A stretch of 64,000 bases of DNA, taken from assembly GCA_965212595.1 (NCBI GenBank), contig CBDBVE010000022.1, positions 1 to 64,000 of the forward strand, given 5' to 3'. Below the pieces are notes generated by a model that worked only from the letters and a program-made list of their open reading frames with translations, had not been told where the DNA came from and did not search any database. Both the position numbers and the translations under genes were made by a program. The DNA is from Poritiphilus sp965212595. GTDB taxonomy: Bacteria; Bacteroidota; Bacteroidia; Flavobacteriales; Flavobacteriaceae. Positions within the stretch are counted from its first letter, which is position 1. The number at the start of each line of letters is the position of its first letter. Shown one piece after another: positions 15,866 through 24,135 of the stretch.

Positions 15866-17485
15866 ATGCAAGCTACTAAAACGACCTTTGATCCTATTGC
15901 ACTTAGCATACTCTGGTCAAGACTTATAAGCATCGTAGATGAGGCGGGAACAACCCTGCAACGCACTTCTTTCTCTACAGTAACGCGCGAATCTAATGAT
16001 TTCGCCGTGGTGTTAATGGATAAAAAGGGGCGCTCTATTGCTCAATCTAGCGTTTCAGTACCCTCTTTCCTTGGAGTATTGCCAATTCTTACGAAGGCCC
16101 TGTTGAAAGATTACTTTCCAATCGAAACCTGGAAAGAAGGCGATGTTGTGATGACTAATGATCCTTGGTTATGTGCGGGTCACAAGCCCGATATTGGTAT
16201 AGTTTCTCCAATATTTTATAATGAAAAACTCATTGGGTTTATAGGTACTATTGCGCATTCGCCAGATATGGGCGGGATGCTTTGGGGAGCAGGTGCCCGG
16301 GATCTTTATGAGGAAGGATTATTGGTGCCACCCACCAAGCTCATCACCGAAGGTAAACCCAACGAAACGCTGTTCAATATTTTAGAACAAAATGTGCGCG
16401 CAGCAGACCAAACTGTGGGGGATATCAGGGCTCAGGTAGCCGCAAACGATCAAGGCATTAAATCCTTAATGAAGTTGATGGAAGAAAATGAGCTAAGCGA
16501 TCTGCAGGATCTTTCGGATGCTGTGATCAATGCCTCAGAAAAAGCAATGCGCGAAGCTCTTTTGGCCGCTCCAGACGGTAGTTATACTTATGAATATGAT
16601 ACAGATGGAGATGGCAGGGGCAATGGGTGTCATTTTGAAATTACTATTACAATTAAGGGTGACGAGATTATAGCCGATTATACCGGCACTTCTGGAGCCC
16701 ACCCTTTAAGTATTAACGCAGTACTTAATTATACTTTTGCCTATACAGCCTATCCTATTAAATGCGCTTTTAGCCCGGATGTACCAAATAATGACGGGTC
16801 TTTCTATCCAATTACGGTGACTGCCCCAAAAGGCTGTCTGGTTAACGCGCAGAAACCTTCTCCTCTCGGGGCACGTAATATTACCGGTAATATGCTACAC
16901 TCTGTAGTTTTTGGCGCTTTGGCCAAAGCGGTACCTGAACAGGTCCAGGCAGATTGCGGTAGTGCATGCTGGTGCATCGTTCTGAATGGAGAACACAAAG
17001 GGAAAGAATTTGTAGAATACTTTTTCTTGAATGGCGGTTATGGAGCCAGACCCAATATGGATGGCGAACATGTCTTGAGCTTTCCAACGAATGTAGCCAA
17101 TGTTCCTATTGAGGTATTAGAGACTGATGTAGCTATTTTGGTTACCGAAAAATCGCTCATCCCCAATTCTGCTGGCCAGGGAGAATTTAGAGGTGGACTG
17201 GGACAGCGTTTTAGTTTCAAGAATATTGGAGACAAAGCCATAAATGTGTCTATGGTAGCCGAAAAAACACGTACTTCGGCTAAGGGCCTACTCTCTGGTG
17301 AAGACGGCCAGATGGGCTCAATTAAAATTATTCCGGAACGCGATTTTCCATCAAAAGGGCTGGAAAAACTGCACCCCGGAGAAGAATTGATACTAACCCT
17401 GCCGGGTGGCGCGGGTTATGGTGACCCAATAAAAAGGGACCAAGCATTAATTGAAGAAGATAAATTGCTTGGATATATAACATAA
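15866..17485 (+). CDS. hyuB: Hydantoinase/oxoprolinase subunit B
   Basis: A 539-aa HyuB-type subunit, the partner of HyuA. The family start is visible (PIALSILWSRLISIVDEAG, then LQRTSFSTVTRESNDFAVVL), as is the substrate-site block NDPWLCAGHKPDIGIVSP (about 103-120). The usual family form is NDPY-x-GGTHLPD, so the Trp-Leu-Cys-Ala segment here may mark a different substrate. The C-terminal part has the conserved GQGEFRGGLGQRF and LPGGAGYGDP elements. Together with HyuA it would form the ATP-dependent ring-opening or carboxylating enzyme. It is the first gene after the strong inverted repeat, so it may be transcribed both from the upstream operon and from its own regulated promoter. Confidence 0.93.
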   Translation: MQATKTTFDPIALSILWSRLISIVDEAGTTLQRTSFSTVTRESNDFAVVLMDKKGRSIAQSSVSVPSFLGVLPILTKALLKDYFPIETWKEGDVVMTNDPWLCAGHKPDIGIVSPIFYNEKLIGFIGTIAHSPDMGGMLWGAGARDLYEEGLLVPPTKLITEGKPNETLFNILEQNVRAADQTVGDIRAQVAANDQGIKSLMKLMEENELSDLQDLSDAVINASEKAMREALLAAPDGSYTYEYDTDGDGRGNGCHFEITITIKGDEIIADYTGTSGAHPLSINAVLNYTFAYTAYPIKCAFSPDVPNNDGSFYPITVTAPKGCLVNAQKPSPLGARNITGNMLHSVVFGALAKAVPEQVQADCGSACWCIVLNGEHKGKEFVEYFFLNGGYGARPNMDGEHVLSFPTNVANVPIEVLETDVAILVTEKSLIPNSAGQGEFRGGLGQRFSFKNIGDKAINVSMVAEKTRTSAKGLLSGEDGQMGSIKIIPERDFPSKGLEKLHPGEELILTLPGGAGYGDPIKRDQALIEEDKLLGYIT

Positions 17486-17496
17486 AAAAAGATAAA

Positions 17497-18684
17497 ATGG
17501 CAGCAAAGAATTTAACGCCGGTATGGAACAAAATAGCGAAACATGCTATGCTTCCTGATACGACTCATGACGAAAGGGCCCGTTATAATTTTCTATCAAA
17601 CTTAAACAAACACCTAGCTCATGTAGCTCAGGGCACAAAAACGGCCTATGAGACACGCGTAGCCCCGAGGTTTAAGAAAGAACACGGTAGAGATATAAAG
17701 AATAGAACCGAATTAAAGGCCGCTATTGAACAGGATCCGCATTATCAAATTTGGTCCTCTTTGAGAAGGAGCACCATGGAGATGCGGCAACAAGCAGGAC
17801 GTTCAATAGTACTGCGCCAAGCGGAAGAACTAAAGGATAAGGCTGAAGAATTAAATAAAGGAAAGTCAACTTTAGTATTGAATCCTGAGGTGAAAGTACC
17901 TGAGTACTTATTAGCGGTAGACAATCATCTAATGCCCGGGAGTTATCATACAGAGCTCTTTGAAGGCGATGTGAGTCCGGCAGCAAATTACGATTCTGGA
18001 ATTTTTGTAACCACGGCTGGACTAATTGGCCGTTTTAGCGATGGAGGAGGGAAGGCGATTACCACTTGGGTACGCAAAAACCACCCAGATTTTAAACCCA
18101 AACGGATATTGGATATCGGTTGTGGTATGGGGCACAATGTATTGCCTATTGCCAAGGCTTTTCCAGATGCCGGGGTCATCGCAATAGATACAGGTGTACC
18201 CATGCTCAGATACGGACATGCAAGAGCAATGGACTTAGGTTATAAGAACGTAACTTTTATGCAGATGGATGCTTCCAATACACCCTTTGAAGATGAATCT
18301 TTTGACTGGATTCAATCTACGATGTTTTTACATGAGACCGGAGGAAAGTCTATTTATAATATTATGAAAGAAGTCTATCGTTTATTAAAACCGGGCGGAC
18401 TTACCCTGCATATCGAGCAGCCCCAGTACACTGATGATATGAGTGAATATGAAAAGTTTATGAGAGATTGGGACGCTTTGAACAATTCTGAACCCTACTG
18501 GTCTAAAATGCATGATATTGACCCTGCCGAACTGATGGTAAGTTCTGGCTTTAAAAAAGAAGATTTTATGCAGATCGGAGCTAAGGCGGAGAACGATTTG
18601 GTCGAAGGAGGAGAAAATGCCGAAGAGCCCGAGGATTTTGGCCGTTCTCCTATTTGGAATGTATTTGGTGCGTTTAAAAAATAA
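17497..18684 (+). CDS. SAM-dependent methyltransferase with long N-terminal extension
   Basis: A 395-aa protein whose C-terminal half (about 200-350) is a class I methyltransferase: motif I RILDIGCGMGHN (203-214), the acidic loop VIAIDTGVPML, motif II region FMQMDASNTPFEDESFDWI, and the post-motif VYRLLKPGGLTLHIEQP. The first 190 residues are mostly helical and charged, without a motif I recognise, and contain ANYDSGIFVTTAGLIGRF just before the methyltransferase fold. It begins 11 bases after hyuB and 11 bases before the next gene, so all belong together. It could methylate or demethylate a pathway intermediate or prepare a small molecule; the acceptor is unknown. Confidence 0.8.
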   Translation: MAAKNLTPVWNKIAKHAMLPDTTHDERARYNFLSNLNKHLAHVAQGTKTAYETRVAPRFKKEHGRDIKNRTELKAAIEQDPHYQIWSSLRRSTMEMRQQAGRSIVLRQAEELKDKAEELNKGKSTLVLNPEVKVPEYLLAVDNHLMPGSYHTELFEGDVSPAANYDSGIFVTTAGLIGRFSDGGGKAITTWVRKNHPDFKPKRILDIGCGMGHNVLPIAKAFPDAGVIAIDTGVPMLRYGHARAMDLGYKNVTFMQMDASNTPFEDESFDWIQSTMFLHETGGKSIYNIMKEVYRLLKPGGLTLHIEQPQYTDDMSEYEKFMRDWDALNNSEPYWSKMHDIDPAELMVSSGFKKEDFMQIGAKAENDLVEGGENAEEPEDFGRSPIWNVFGAFKK

Positions 18685-18695
18685 TTTATAACAAG

Positions 18696-19049
18696 ATGAT
18701 TGACTATATAAAATTAGCTTCTAATAAGTCTAAAGGAAAAAGACCCTACTTTCATGACGATCCGGCCGTTGAAAGAGTTTTGAACATTACAATGGCAGTG
18801 GCAGGAGAACTCGCGGTAATGCGAGAGCGTATGGACAGTATTGAGCGGTTATTAGAAAAAAAAGGCCTTGTAAGCCGGGAAGAAATTGAAAACTTCGTTC
18901 CTGAGAATGAGCAACAGGAAGAACAACGCCAAACCTGGCATAGTGAATACATTTCAAGAGTACTCCGTATTGTTCAGCAAGAGATGGAAGAAATGGAGAA
19001 CCCAGACAAGAGTTTAGAGGAAATCGCTGATGATATTAACCAAATGTAA
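18696..19049 (+). CDS. Hypothetical coiled-coil-like protein
   Basis: A 117-aa acidic, helical protein. It has a short N-terminal segment (IDYIKLASNKSKGKRPYF), then heptad-like helices (MAVAGELAVMRERMDSIERL; RIVQQEMEEMENPDKSLEEI). There is no signal peptide, membrane span or Cys/His metal motif. I do not recognise the family. Its stop codon overlaps the start of the SnoaL-like gene (TAATG), so the two proteins are translationally coupled. It may be a small partner or assembly subunit of a neighbouring enzyme (inference). Confidence 0.6.
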   Translation: MIDYIKLASNKSKGKRPYFHDDPAVERVLNITMAVAGELAVMRERMDSIERLLEKKGLVSREEIENFVPENEQQEEQRQTWHSEYISRVLRIVQQEMEEMENPDKSLEEIADDINQM

Positions 19050-19468
19050 TGGCAGAATTACACGACAGAATTACAAAATTCTTTAATGCTATTATCAATC
19101 GCGATATTGAAGAAATTAAAAACGGCTACTGTCAGGATGAACGTACCTATGTTATCCTTGAAGGCCCGCGCTTTAGTACAAAGGGCTATTCAATGATCGC
19201 CAAAGGATGGGAAGATTTTACCGATTCTTCTATTGCTATGACCAAAATTGTCTGGACTGAAGGGCCTTTTGAAGAAATTGCAGGTGATTTGGGTTGGATA
19301 AGTGGCATAACTGAGTTATACCTCAAGGTGGGCGACAAAGAAGTGATGAATACTTTTCGCTCTTCCTTCGTGCTTAAGAAAGAAAATGGCGATTGGAAAA
19401 TTAGGCATGAACATGTTTCTGCCCCTCACCCAGATCCTTATGGAGTGGGAGATTGGTTAAAGAAATGA
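19049..19468 (+). CDS. SnoaL-like (NTF2-fold) protein
   Basis: A 139-aa protein of the SnoaL/DUF4440-like NTF2 fold. It starts with a helix pair LHDRITKFFNAIINRDIEEI, continues with KGYSMIAKGWEDFTDSSI, then the curved-sheet strands typical of the fold (VMNTFRSSFVLKKENGDWKIRHEHVSAPH would span the last two), and ends soon after. Members are small cyclases, isomerases or hydrolases, or act as ligand-binding modules. It is the last gene of the rightward island, only 7 bases from the convergent glycosyltransferase. A role as isomerase or cyclase in the same pathway is plausible but unproven. Confidence 0.7.
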   Translation: MAELHDRITKFFNAIINRDIEEIKNGYCQDERTYVILEGPRFSTKGYSMIAKGWEDFTDSSIAMTKIVWTEGPFEEIAGDLGWISGITELYLKVGDKEVMNTFRSSFVLKKENGDWKIRHEHVSAPHPDPYGVGDWLKK

Positions 19469-19475
19469 TAGTGCG

Positions 19476-20180
19476 TTAAGCGGTAATGTTCTTTTTGTAG
19501 TACTGATACAATTCCTGAGGCCCGGCTCCAAAAAATCGCTTAAGGTGAATCACGCTAAAATGATACTGCAATTTCACCATACCGTTTTCTTCGTATTTTC
19601 TGGCCGAAGTATGTACATTCTGAGGTAGGATAGTAAAATCGGTAAGTTTATAAAGTCTTCCGATAAACTCATTGTCCTCATAAATTACGTAGTCTTCGTT
19701 AAATCCTTTAGCTTCCAAAAACAGTTTTTTGGTGATAAACAAAGATTGATCTCCTCCTCTGCAAAAGCGATAATTCATCCTGCTAAACCAGGAAAAGAAT
19801 TTGAGAAAGCGACTGTGGTGATCAAACTTCATGCGAAAACATCCTGCCTCCTGGCCACGGGCAACCGCCTCAACGATCAAATTATCGAAATTCTTTGGAG
19901 GAAAAGTGTCGGCATGAAGGAAATAAAGAATATCACCTTTTGCGTGTTGTGCACCTTTATTCATTTGCCGCGCCCTTCCTTTTCCTGAGTGCAAAACACT
20001 GATGCCCAATTTGATAGCTTTATTTACAGTTTGGTCAGTGCTTCCACCATCAACTACAATAATTTCCTTTATGCGATTTAAAGATTGGCCTTTGAGTTCT
20101 TGAAGCAGAGTACTCAAATGGGCCTCTTCATTGAGAACAGGAATAATGATGCTTATGTTCTGAGACTTACTTGACTTCAT
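19476..20180 (-). CDS. Glycosyltransferase, TIGR04283-type (arsenosugar-linked)
   Basis: A 234-aa family 2 glycosyltransferase. The GT-A start is ISIIIPVLNEEAHLSTLL (about 9-26), followed by EIIVVDGGSTDQT (39-51), the donor/metal motif FLHADTFPP (about 91-99), and CFRMKFDHHSRFLKF with CRGGDQSLFITKKLF typical of the TIGR04283 (rSAM/selenodomain-associated transferase 2) group. That group travels with arsenosugar biosynthesis genes. It overlaps the DUF547 gene upstream by 14 bases and is the last gene of the leftward operon. The proposed job is transfer of a sugar or aglycone step in arsenosugar assembly; the exact reaction is not known to me. Confidence 0.85.
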   Translation of the reverse strand: MKSSKSQNISIIIPVLNEEAHLSTLLQELKGQSLNRIKEIIVVDGGSTDQTVNKAIKLGISVLHSGKGRARQMNKGAQHAKGDILYFLHADTFPPKNFDNLIVEAVARGQEAGCFRMKFDHHSRFLKFFSWFSRMNYRFCRGGDQSLFITKKLFLEAKGFNEDYVIYEDNEFIGRLYKLTDFTILPQNVHTSARKYEENGMVKLQYHFSVIHLKRFFGAGPQELYQYYKKNITA

Positions 20181-20916
20181 TCAGGCTCCAATCGTATTTA
20201 AGGTATTCAATAGTAATGCCTTTGTTTAACTTCAGATCGGTGTTGGTGTTGAGATAATCTATCAGTGAACCCTCTTCTGTAAAATCCTTTTTAAACCACT
20301 TAAAGATTTGAGACAATTGGATTTTCTCTGGCAATAGGGTATTGCGCCTTTTGTCGGTGATAAAATCTTGGGTAGCCTTTTTCAATTGCATTTCAATTTG
20401 CGATGAGGTAAAGGCTTCGTTAAGAAGTTTTGGGCAGGAGTAAGAAGCACAGTTAATTGCAAAATGAATTCGAGGTTCATTCATTTTCCTTAAAATTTTA
20501 TGTTCTATATGGCCTAAAGAAACCTCTCGCCCATCAAGTGGTATCCACTTTCTTGCCCATGGACTTTTAATGTCTTTAATGCTTGCCAGGGGATAATTGT
20601 CCAGGATAAGCTTTACAGTGGCCGCATTATAAAGATTGATATAATAAGCGAGCTTTTTGGCTTTTGCTGAATTTTCTGCTGGGATGTTTTCAGCCAAATA
20701 ACTTAAATAACCTTCCAGAGCTTTCAGATCACTTTTAAATCCCTGATAGTCTACATTCCCATCTTCATCTACGTGTCTTTTAAGAAGTGTGTCCCACGAA
20801 GTGTGATCTATTTCAATGGCATTCATCTGCAAGCTGTCCGATCCAATTGGGAGTATGGTTTTAGAAATCCAAGAGGAGCAGATGATAAAGAGAGCAAACA
20901 ATCTTAACATAAGCAT
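20167..20916 (-). CDS. DUF547 protein with signal peptide
   Basis: A 249-aa secreted protein. It has a short N-terminal hydrophobic leader (MLMLRLFALFIICSSW), then the DUF547 core with WIPLDGREVSLGHIEHKIL and the conserved HFAINCASYSCPKL block (Cys and His side chains placed like a papain/transglutaminase-type site). DUF547 proteins are regularly found beside arsenosugar-type genes in Bacteroidota. It lies between ArsM and the TIGR04283 transferase on the same strand and overlaps the latter. Its enzymatic activity is not established. Confidence 0.85.
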   Translation of the reverse strand: MLMLRLFALFIICSSWISKTILPIGSDSLQMNAIEIDHTSWDTLLKRHVDEDGNVDYQGFKSDLKALEGYLSYLAENIPAENSAKAKKLAYYINLYNAATVKLILDNYPLASIKDIKSPWARKWIPLDGREVSLGHIEHKILRKMNEPRIHFAINCASYSCPKLLNEAFTSSQIEMQLKKATQDFITDKRRNTLLPEKIQLSQIFKWFKKDFTEEGSLIDYLNTNTDLKLNKGITIEYLKYDWSLNEVK

Positions 20917-20992
20917 TTAGTCATTTAGGTAATGAGTTGGGGTCTTAATTAAAACCTTACATCATTTTGGACTAAAAAGACAAAAAATACGC

Positions 20993-21958
20993 TTAACAGC
21001 AGCCACCACCATTGTAGTGCCAGGTGCTTTCACTAATGTGAATTTCATCATTGGCCATTGCAAGCGCCCCAGCCGTTTTGTCGCATACGGCCAAAGGTTG
21101 ATTTTGCATGAGGACATGTCCTTTTTTATCATCAAAGTACTCCTCATCACCATGGTAAATCGCTGTTTTTCCTGTAAAAACACATGGGCCGTCTTCTGGC
21201 ATAGGATCTTTTATAGCCGCGATTTCTATAGATTCAATATGAACAAGCTCATCTGTAGGATAATGGTTAGGAGTTAAGACCCTATAAGATCTTCTGGCTC
21301 TTATTTCTATTGTACCAAATCCGGCATCAGTAAGCACCTTAATATAGTCTTTGATGGGAATACTACCGCTCAAACATAGCGCTCTTAATCTGTCGTCATT
21401 TCGGAGCGCATCATTCATTGGTTGTTCGCAGACAGGATCGCTCATAACTAATCGGCCATGAGGTTTCAGGACGCGATACATTTCTGAAACAGCTTTTTTA
21501 AGATCTTCGATCTTGAAGATATTGAAAAGGCAATTTTGAGCGGCAACGTCGATACTTTCATCGGCAATAGGAAGATCTAAAGCATCTCCTTTCAGCAGAT
21601 TCACAAATTCACCTTTAAACCAATCATTCTCTTCTTCGGCTATCTCGAAATTTTTCCTTGAAGCTTCGAGCATTTCAGGCACCATGTCAACTCCCGTTAC
21701 GCCTCCCTTTTGACGGGAAAAATATGCAAATTGTAAGAGCTCCATACCACCTCCAACACCTACATATAGGATTTTTGGATTGTTTACCAGGTCTTGGGCA
21801 GATACGGTACTTCCACAGCCATAATTCATTTCCTGCATGATCCTTGGAATGGAAAGCCCTGGAAATTGCCAGACCGGACTTGTTGTACAGCAAAGACCTA
21901 CATCTGGGGTTAGTGCCGCTTCTTTGTATAAGGTGTTGGTTGCTTCTAAATAACTCAT
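20993..21958 (-). CDS. arsM: Arsenite S-adenosylmethyltransferase (arsenosugar type)
   Basis: A 321-aa SAM methyltransferase that methylates trivalent arsenic, here of the subgroup placed in arsenosugar clusters. Motif I is KILYVGVGGGMELLQF (62-77), and the acidic loop is VTGVDMVPEMLEASR. The arsenic-binding cysteines can be picked out from Cys23/Cys24 (GLCCTTSP), Cys48 (NYGCGS), Cys143 (QNCLFNIF) and Cys177 (DPVCEQP). The C-terminus ends GGGCC, another thiol pair. It overlaps the purine nucleoside phosphorylase stop/start by 4 bases, showing a tight operon. In the known pathway dimethylated arsenic is the substrate for the radical-SAM protein ArsS, which is not encoded here. Confidence 0.9.
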   Translation of the reverse strand: MSYLEATNTLYKEAALTPDVGLCCTTSPVWQFPGLSIPRIMQEMNYGCGSTVSAQDLVNNPKILYVGVGGGMELLQFAYFSRQKGGVTGVDMVPEMLEASRKNFEIAEEENDWFKGEFVNLLKGDALDLPIADESIDVAAQNCLFNIFKIEDLKKAVSEMYRVLKPHGRLVMSDPVCEQPMNDALRNDDRLRALCLSGSIPIKDYIKVLTDAGFGTIEIRARRSYRVLTPNHYPTDELVHIESIEIAAIKDPMPEDGPCVFTGKTAIYHGDEEYFDDKKGHVLMQNQPLAVCDKTAGALAMANDEIHISESTWHYNGGGCC

Positions 21959-22773
21959 AAGCTTTTAATTAATTCTTTGAACAATTTAATCATTTTTGGT
22001 TCGGTGCGCTCTGCAACTGCTATAATCTCCTGAATATTAATGGGTTGTAGATTATCAGGATCGCATTCATCGGTTAAAACAGATACCGCTACTATAGGTA
22101 GTCGTAAATGATTCGCAACAATTACTTCTGGGACAGTACTCATTCCCACAGCATCTGCTCCCAAGGTCTTTAACATTCTGTATTCCGCTTTGGTTTCCAG
22201 CTGCGGACCAACTACAGAGGCATAAACCCCTTTTTTAAGAGAAACCTTTTCCCTTTTGGCGATCTCTTCAAGGCGCCTACGCATTTTGGGGTCGTAAGGT
22301 TCACTCATGTCAACAAATCGATCTCCGAATTCAGCCACATTTTTAAAGGTGAGAGGAGATCCGCCTTGCAGATTGATATGATCTTCTATTAACATCATAT
22401 CGCCCTTTTTATAATTTAGGTTGATAGCTCCGGCAGCATTTGAAATAAATAGTTTTTGTATACCTAGCATGCGCATAACCCTGATAGGGTAGGTTACATC
22501 TATAAGGTCATAACCTTCATAAAGATGGAAGCGACCTTGCATTACTACCACTTTTTTTCCTTCGATCTGCCCATAAATAAGCTTTCCCGAGTGAAACTCG
22601 ACGGTGGCTAGGGGGAAGAAAGGGATGTGATTATAGTGCGCCTCAATGGCATTTTCTATTTCTGATACAAGCTTCCCAAGGCCAGTGCCTAGTACGATTC
22701 CTATTTCAGGATTATCAAACCCCTTATTCTTAAGGTATGCTGTGGATTCTTCTAATTGTTTGCTTGTCATCAT
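21955..22773 (-). CDS. Purine nucleoside phosphorylase
   Basis: A 272-aa trimeric-type (PNP/MTAP family) phosphorylase. Phosphate loop GIVLGTGLGKL (25-35), FHSGKLIYGQ, the ribose/phosphate region FISNAAGAINLNYKKGDM, and the base-site segment GPQLETKAEYRMLKTLGADA with GMSTVPEVIVANH are all present. The last has Glu and Met in the usual purine-binding order. In this cluster it may phosphorolyse the adenine from a 5'-arsinoyl-5'-deoxyadenosine intermediate, giving a ribose-1-phosphate for transferases; that link is inference from co-location. It overlaps its neighbours by 4 bases on both sides. Confidence 0.9.
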   Translation of the reverse strand: MMTSKQLEESTAYLKNKGFDNPEIGIVLGTGLGKLVSEIENAIEAHYNHIPFFPLATVEFHSGKLIYGQIEGKKVVVMQGRFHLYEGYDLIDVTYPIRVMRMLGIQKLFISNAAGAINLNYKKGDMMLIEDHINLQGGSPLTFKNVAEFGDRFVDMSEPYDPKMRRRLEEIAKREKVSLKKGVYASVVGPQLETKAEYRMLKTLGADAVGMSTVPEVIVANHLRLPIVAVSVLTDECDPDNLQPINIQEIIAVAERTEPKMIKLFKELIKSL

Positions 22774-23393
22774 TTTTTTGAGTGTTTCAAAAAGGGTTCA
22801 AAAACTTCAATATCTTTTACGTCTTCATAGACGTCTATGTCGTTTCTGGTTTGCAAAAGTTTCAACTTCTTTCCTTTTAAATCGTCTAAAGTAGAATTAA
22901 GTACCGTATTTGTACCCCAGTTTTTGTTTTGAAAAACGTCTTCGTTGAACTCATTCATTCCCAGGAGATAGTATCCTCCGTCTTGCGCCGGACCAAGAAC
23001 GTAGTTGTGATCTTTTAACCCATTGAAGGCGGATTCAAGATCTTCCTGCCTCAGGTCGTACAAATCGCTTCCAATAATGATAATACGCTGAAAACCTCGG
23101 TCAAATCCCGCCTTAAAAGCATTTCGCATGCGTTCTCCCAAATCTTTACCTTCCTGAATATTTTTTGAGTATACCCCGGCATTCCAGACATCTTTTTTTC
23201 CTATACTTTCTGAATAATAAACCTCTTTTACCGTGTTCAACTGTTGTGTAATTTTGGCGGTATGCTCCAGCAAAAAAATGTAAATATCCAGTGCGGCTTC
23301 ATCGCCAATGGTAGCAGCCAGTCGTGTCTTACATTTTCCCAACTCAGGATTTCTTGTAAAGATTAGTAATAAAGATTTAGTATCAATTTGCAT
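22770..23393 (-). CDS. TIGR04282-type glycosyltransferase/nucleotidyltransferase-like (arsenosugar-linked)
   Basis: About 207 aa, GT-A-like fold of the TIGR04282 (rSAM/selenodomain-associated transferase 1) family. The start block LLLIFTRNPELGKCKTRLA is diagnostic, followed by RIIIIGSDLYDL, LGPAQDGGYYLLGM and TNTVLNSTL. The frame is open up to 23447, but homologues start just before LLIFTRNP, so the ATG at 23393 is preferred. It is the first of five overlapping genes in the leftward arsenosugar-type operon (PNP, ArsM, DUF547, TIGR04283 follow). Its precise donor and acceptor are unknown. Confidence 0.85.
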   Translation of the reverse strand: MQIDTKSLLLIFTRNPELGKCKTRLAATIGDEAALDIYIFLLEHTAKITQQLNTVKEVYYSESIGKKDVWNAGVYSKNIQEGKDLGERMRNAFKAGFDRGFQRIIIIGSDLYDLRQEDLESAFNGLKDHNYVLGPAQDGGYYLLGMNEFNEDVFQNKNWGTNTVLNSTLDDLKGKKLKLLQTRNDIDVYEDVKDIEVFEPFLKHSKK

Positions 23394-23535
23394 TCGGCTA
23401 GATTTCGTGGTGATAGTATTTGATTTCTCTCTTGTACTAATTGGCAAAGATGTTAGAAGATTACAATCGCGTAGTGCAGAAACAAAGGGCTAAATTAAGC
23501 ATTTATGAGAGAGTATTTGTAGAAAACAGATGCAA

Positions 23536-24060
23536 TCAATGTTTAGATTCATTTTTAGTATAAACTTTCTCGCCTTTTGTAAGCAGTTTGCCCCAGTGCT
23601 GATCAAAGGCATGTACTTTATCTGTCTCTGCCCCCTGGAGATCAACCACGGGATAACCCGCATTTTTCCACGCAAAGATCCCTCCATACAAATTTCTTAC
23701 TTGGGTATAGCCTAGCTTTTTCAGTTTTTCTCCAATCTGTTCGGAACGTACACCAACCGAACAGTATACCACTATTTCGGCATTCTTGTTGGCAAGTTTT
23801 GATACCACTTGGTTTTCATCAAATTCCTCAAAACCAACCCAAATAGCACCTTCTAAATGGCTTACCTGAAACTCATCAATCTTTCTCGTATCCAGTAAAA
23901 TATAGTTTTGCTTTGCAGCGGCCAGTTTTGCAGTAGAAATGTAGGGAACACTGCCAACATTATACGTTTCAAGTGTTTCGGGAATTGTTTCCTGGGCATA
24001 GGAGAACGCTAAGGCCAATAAGAACATTACCCCAAAAGAAAGATACCGTGACATTGCCAT
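23536..24060 (-). CDS. Rhodanese-like protein, exported
   Basis: A 174-aa single-domain rhodanese with an N-terminal signal peptide (SFGVMFLLALAFSYAQ, cleavage probably after AQ). The active loop is VVYCSVGVRSEQ with the catalytic Cys and a following Arg, and the fold ends LYGGIFAWKNAGYPVV. Such proteins move sulfane sulfur. It lies 142 bases upstream of the TIGR04282 gene (start at 23393), same strand, and rhodaneses recur next to arsenosugar-type genes, so it may belong to the same function, perhaps thiol chemistry on arsenic. It is divergent from the GH32 gene. Confidence 0.85.
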   Translation of the reverse strand: MAMSRYLSFGVMFLLALAFSYAQETIPETLETYNVGSVPYISTAKLAAAKQNYILLDTRKIDEFQVSHLEGAIWVGFEEFDENQVVSKLANKNAEIVVYCSVGVRSEQIGEKLKKLGYTQVRNLYGGIFAWKNAGYPVVDLQGAETDKVHAFDQHWGKLLTKGEKVYTKNESKH

Positions 24061-24135
24061 TTAATTGAAATCCAAAGATACCTATTTTCATAAATTCTGA
24101 AATAAAAGGTACTTTAGTGCAAATCTGGGAATGTG

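Noticed and set aside
20993..20998. Selenocysteine readthrough at the GGGCC end of ArsM
   Set aside because: The stop is TAA, not TGA, and no stem-loop was looked for beyond that.
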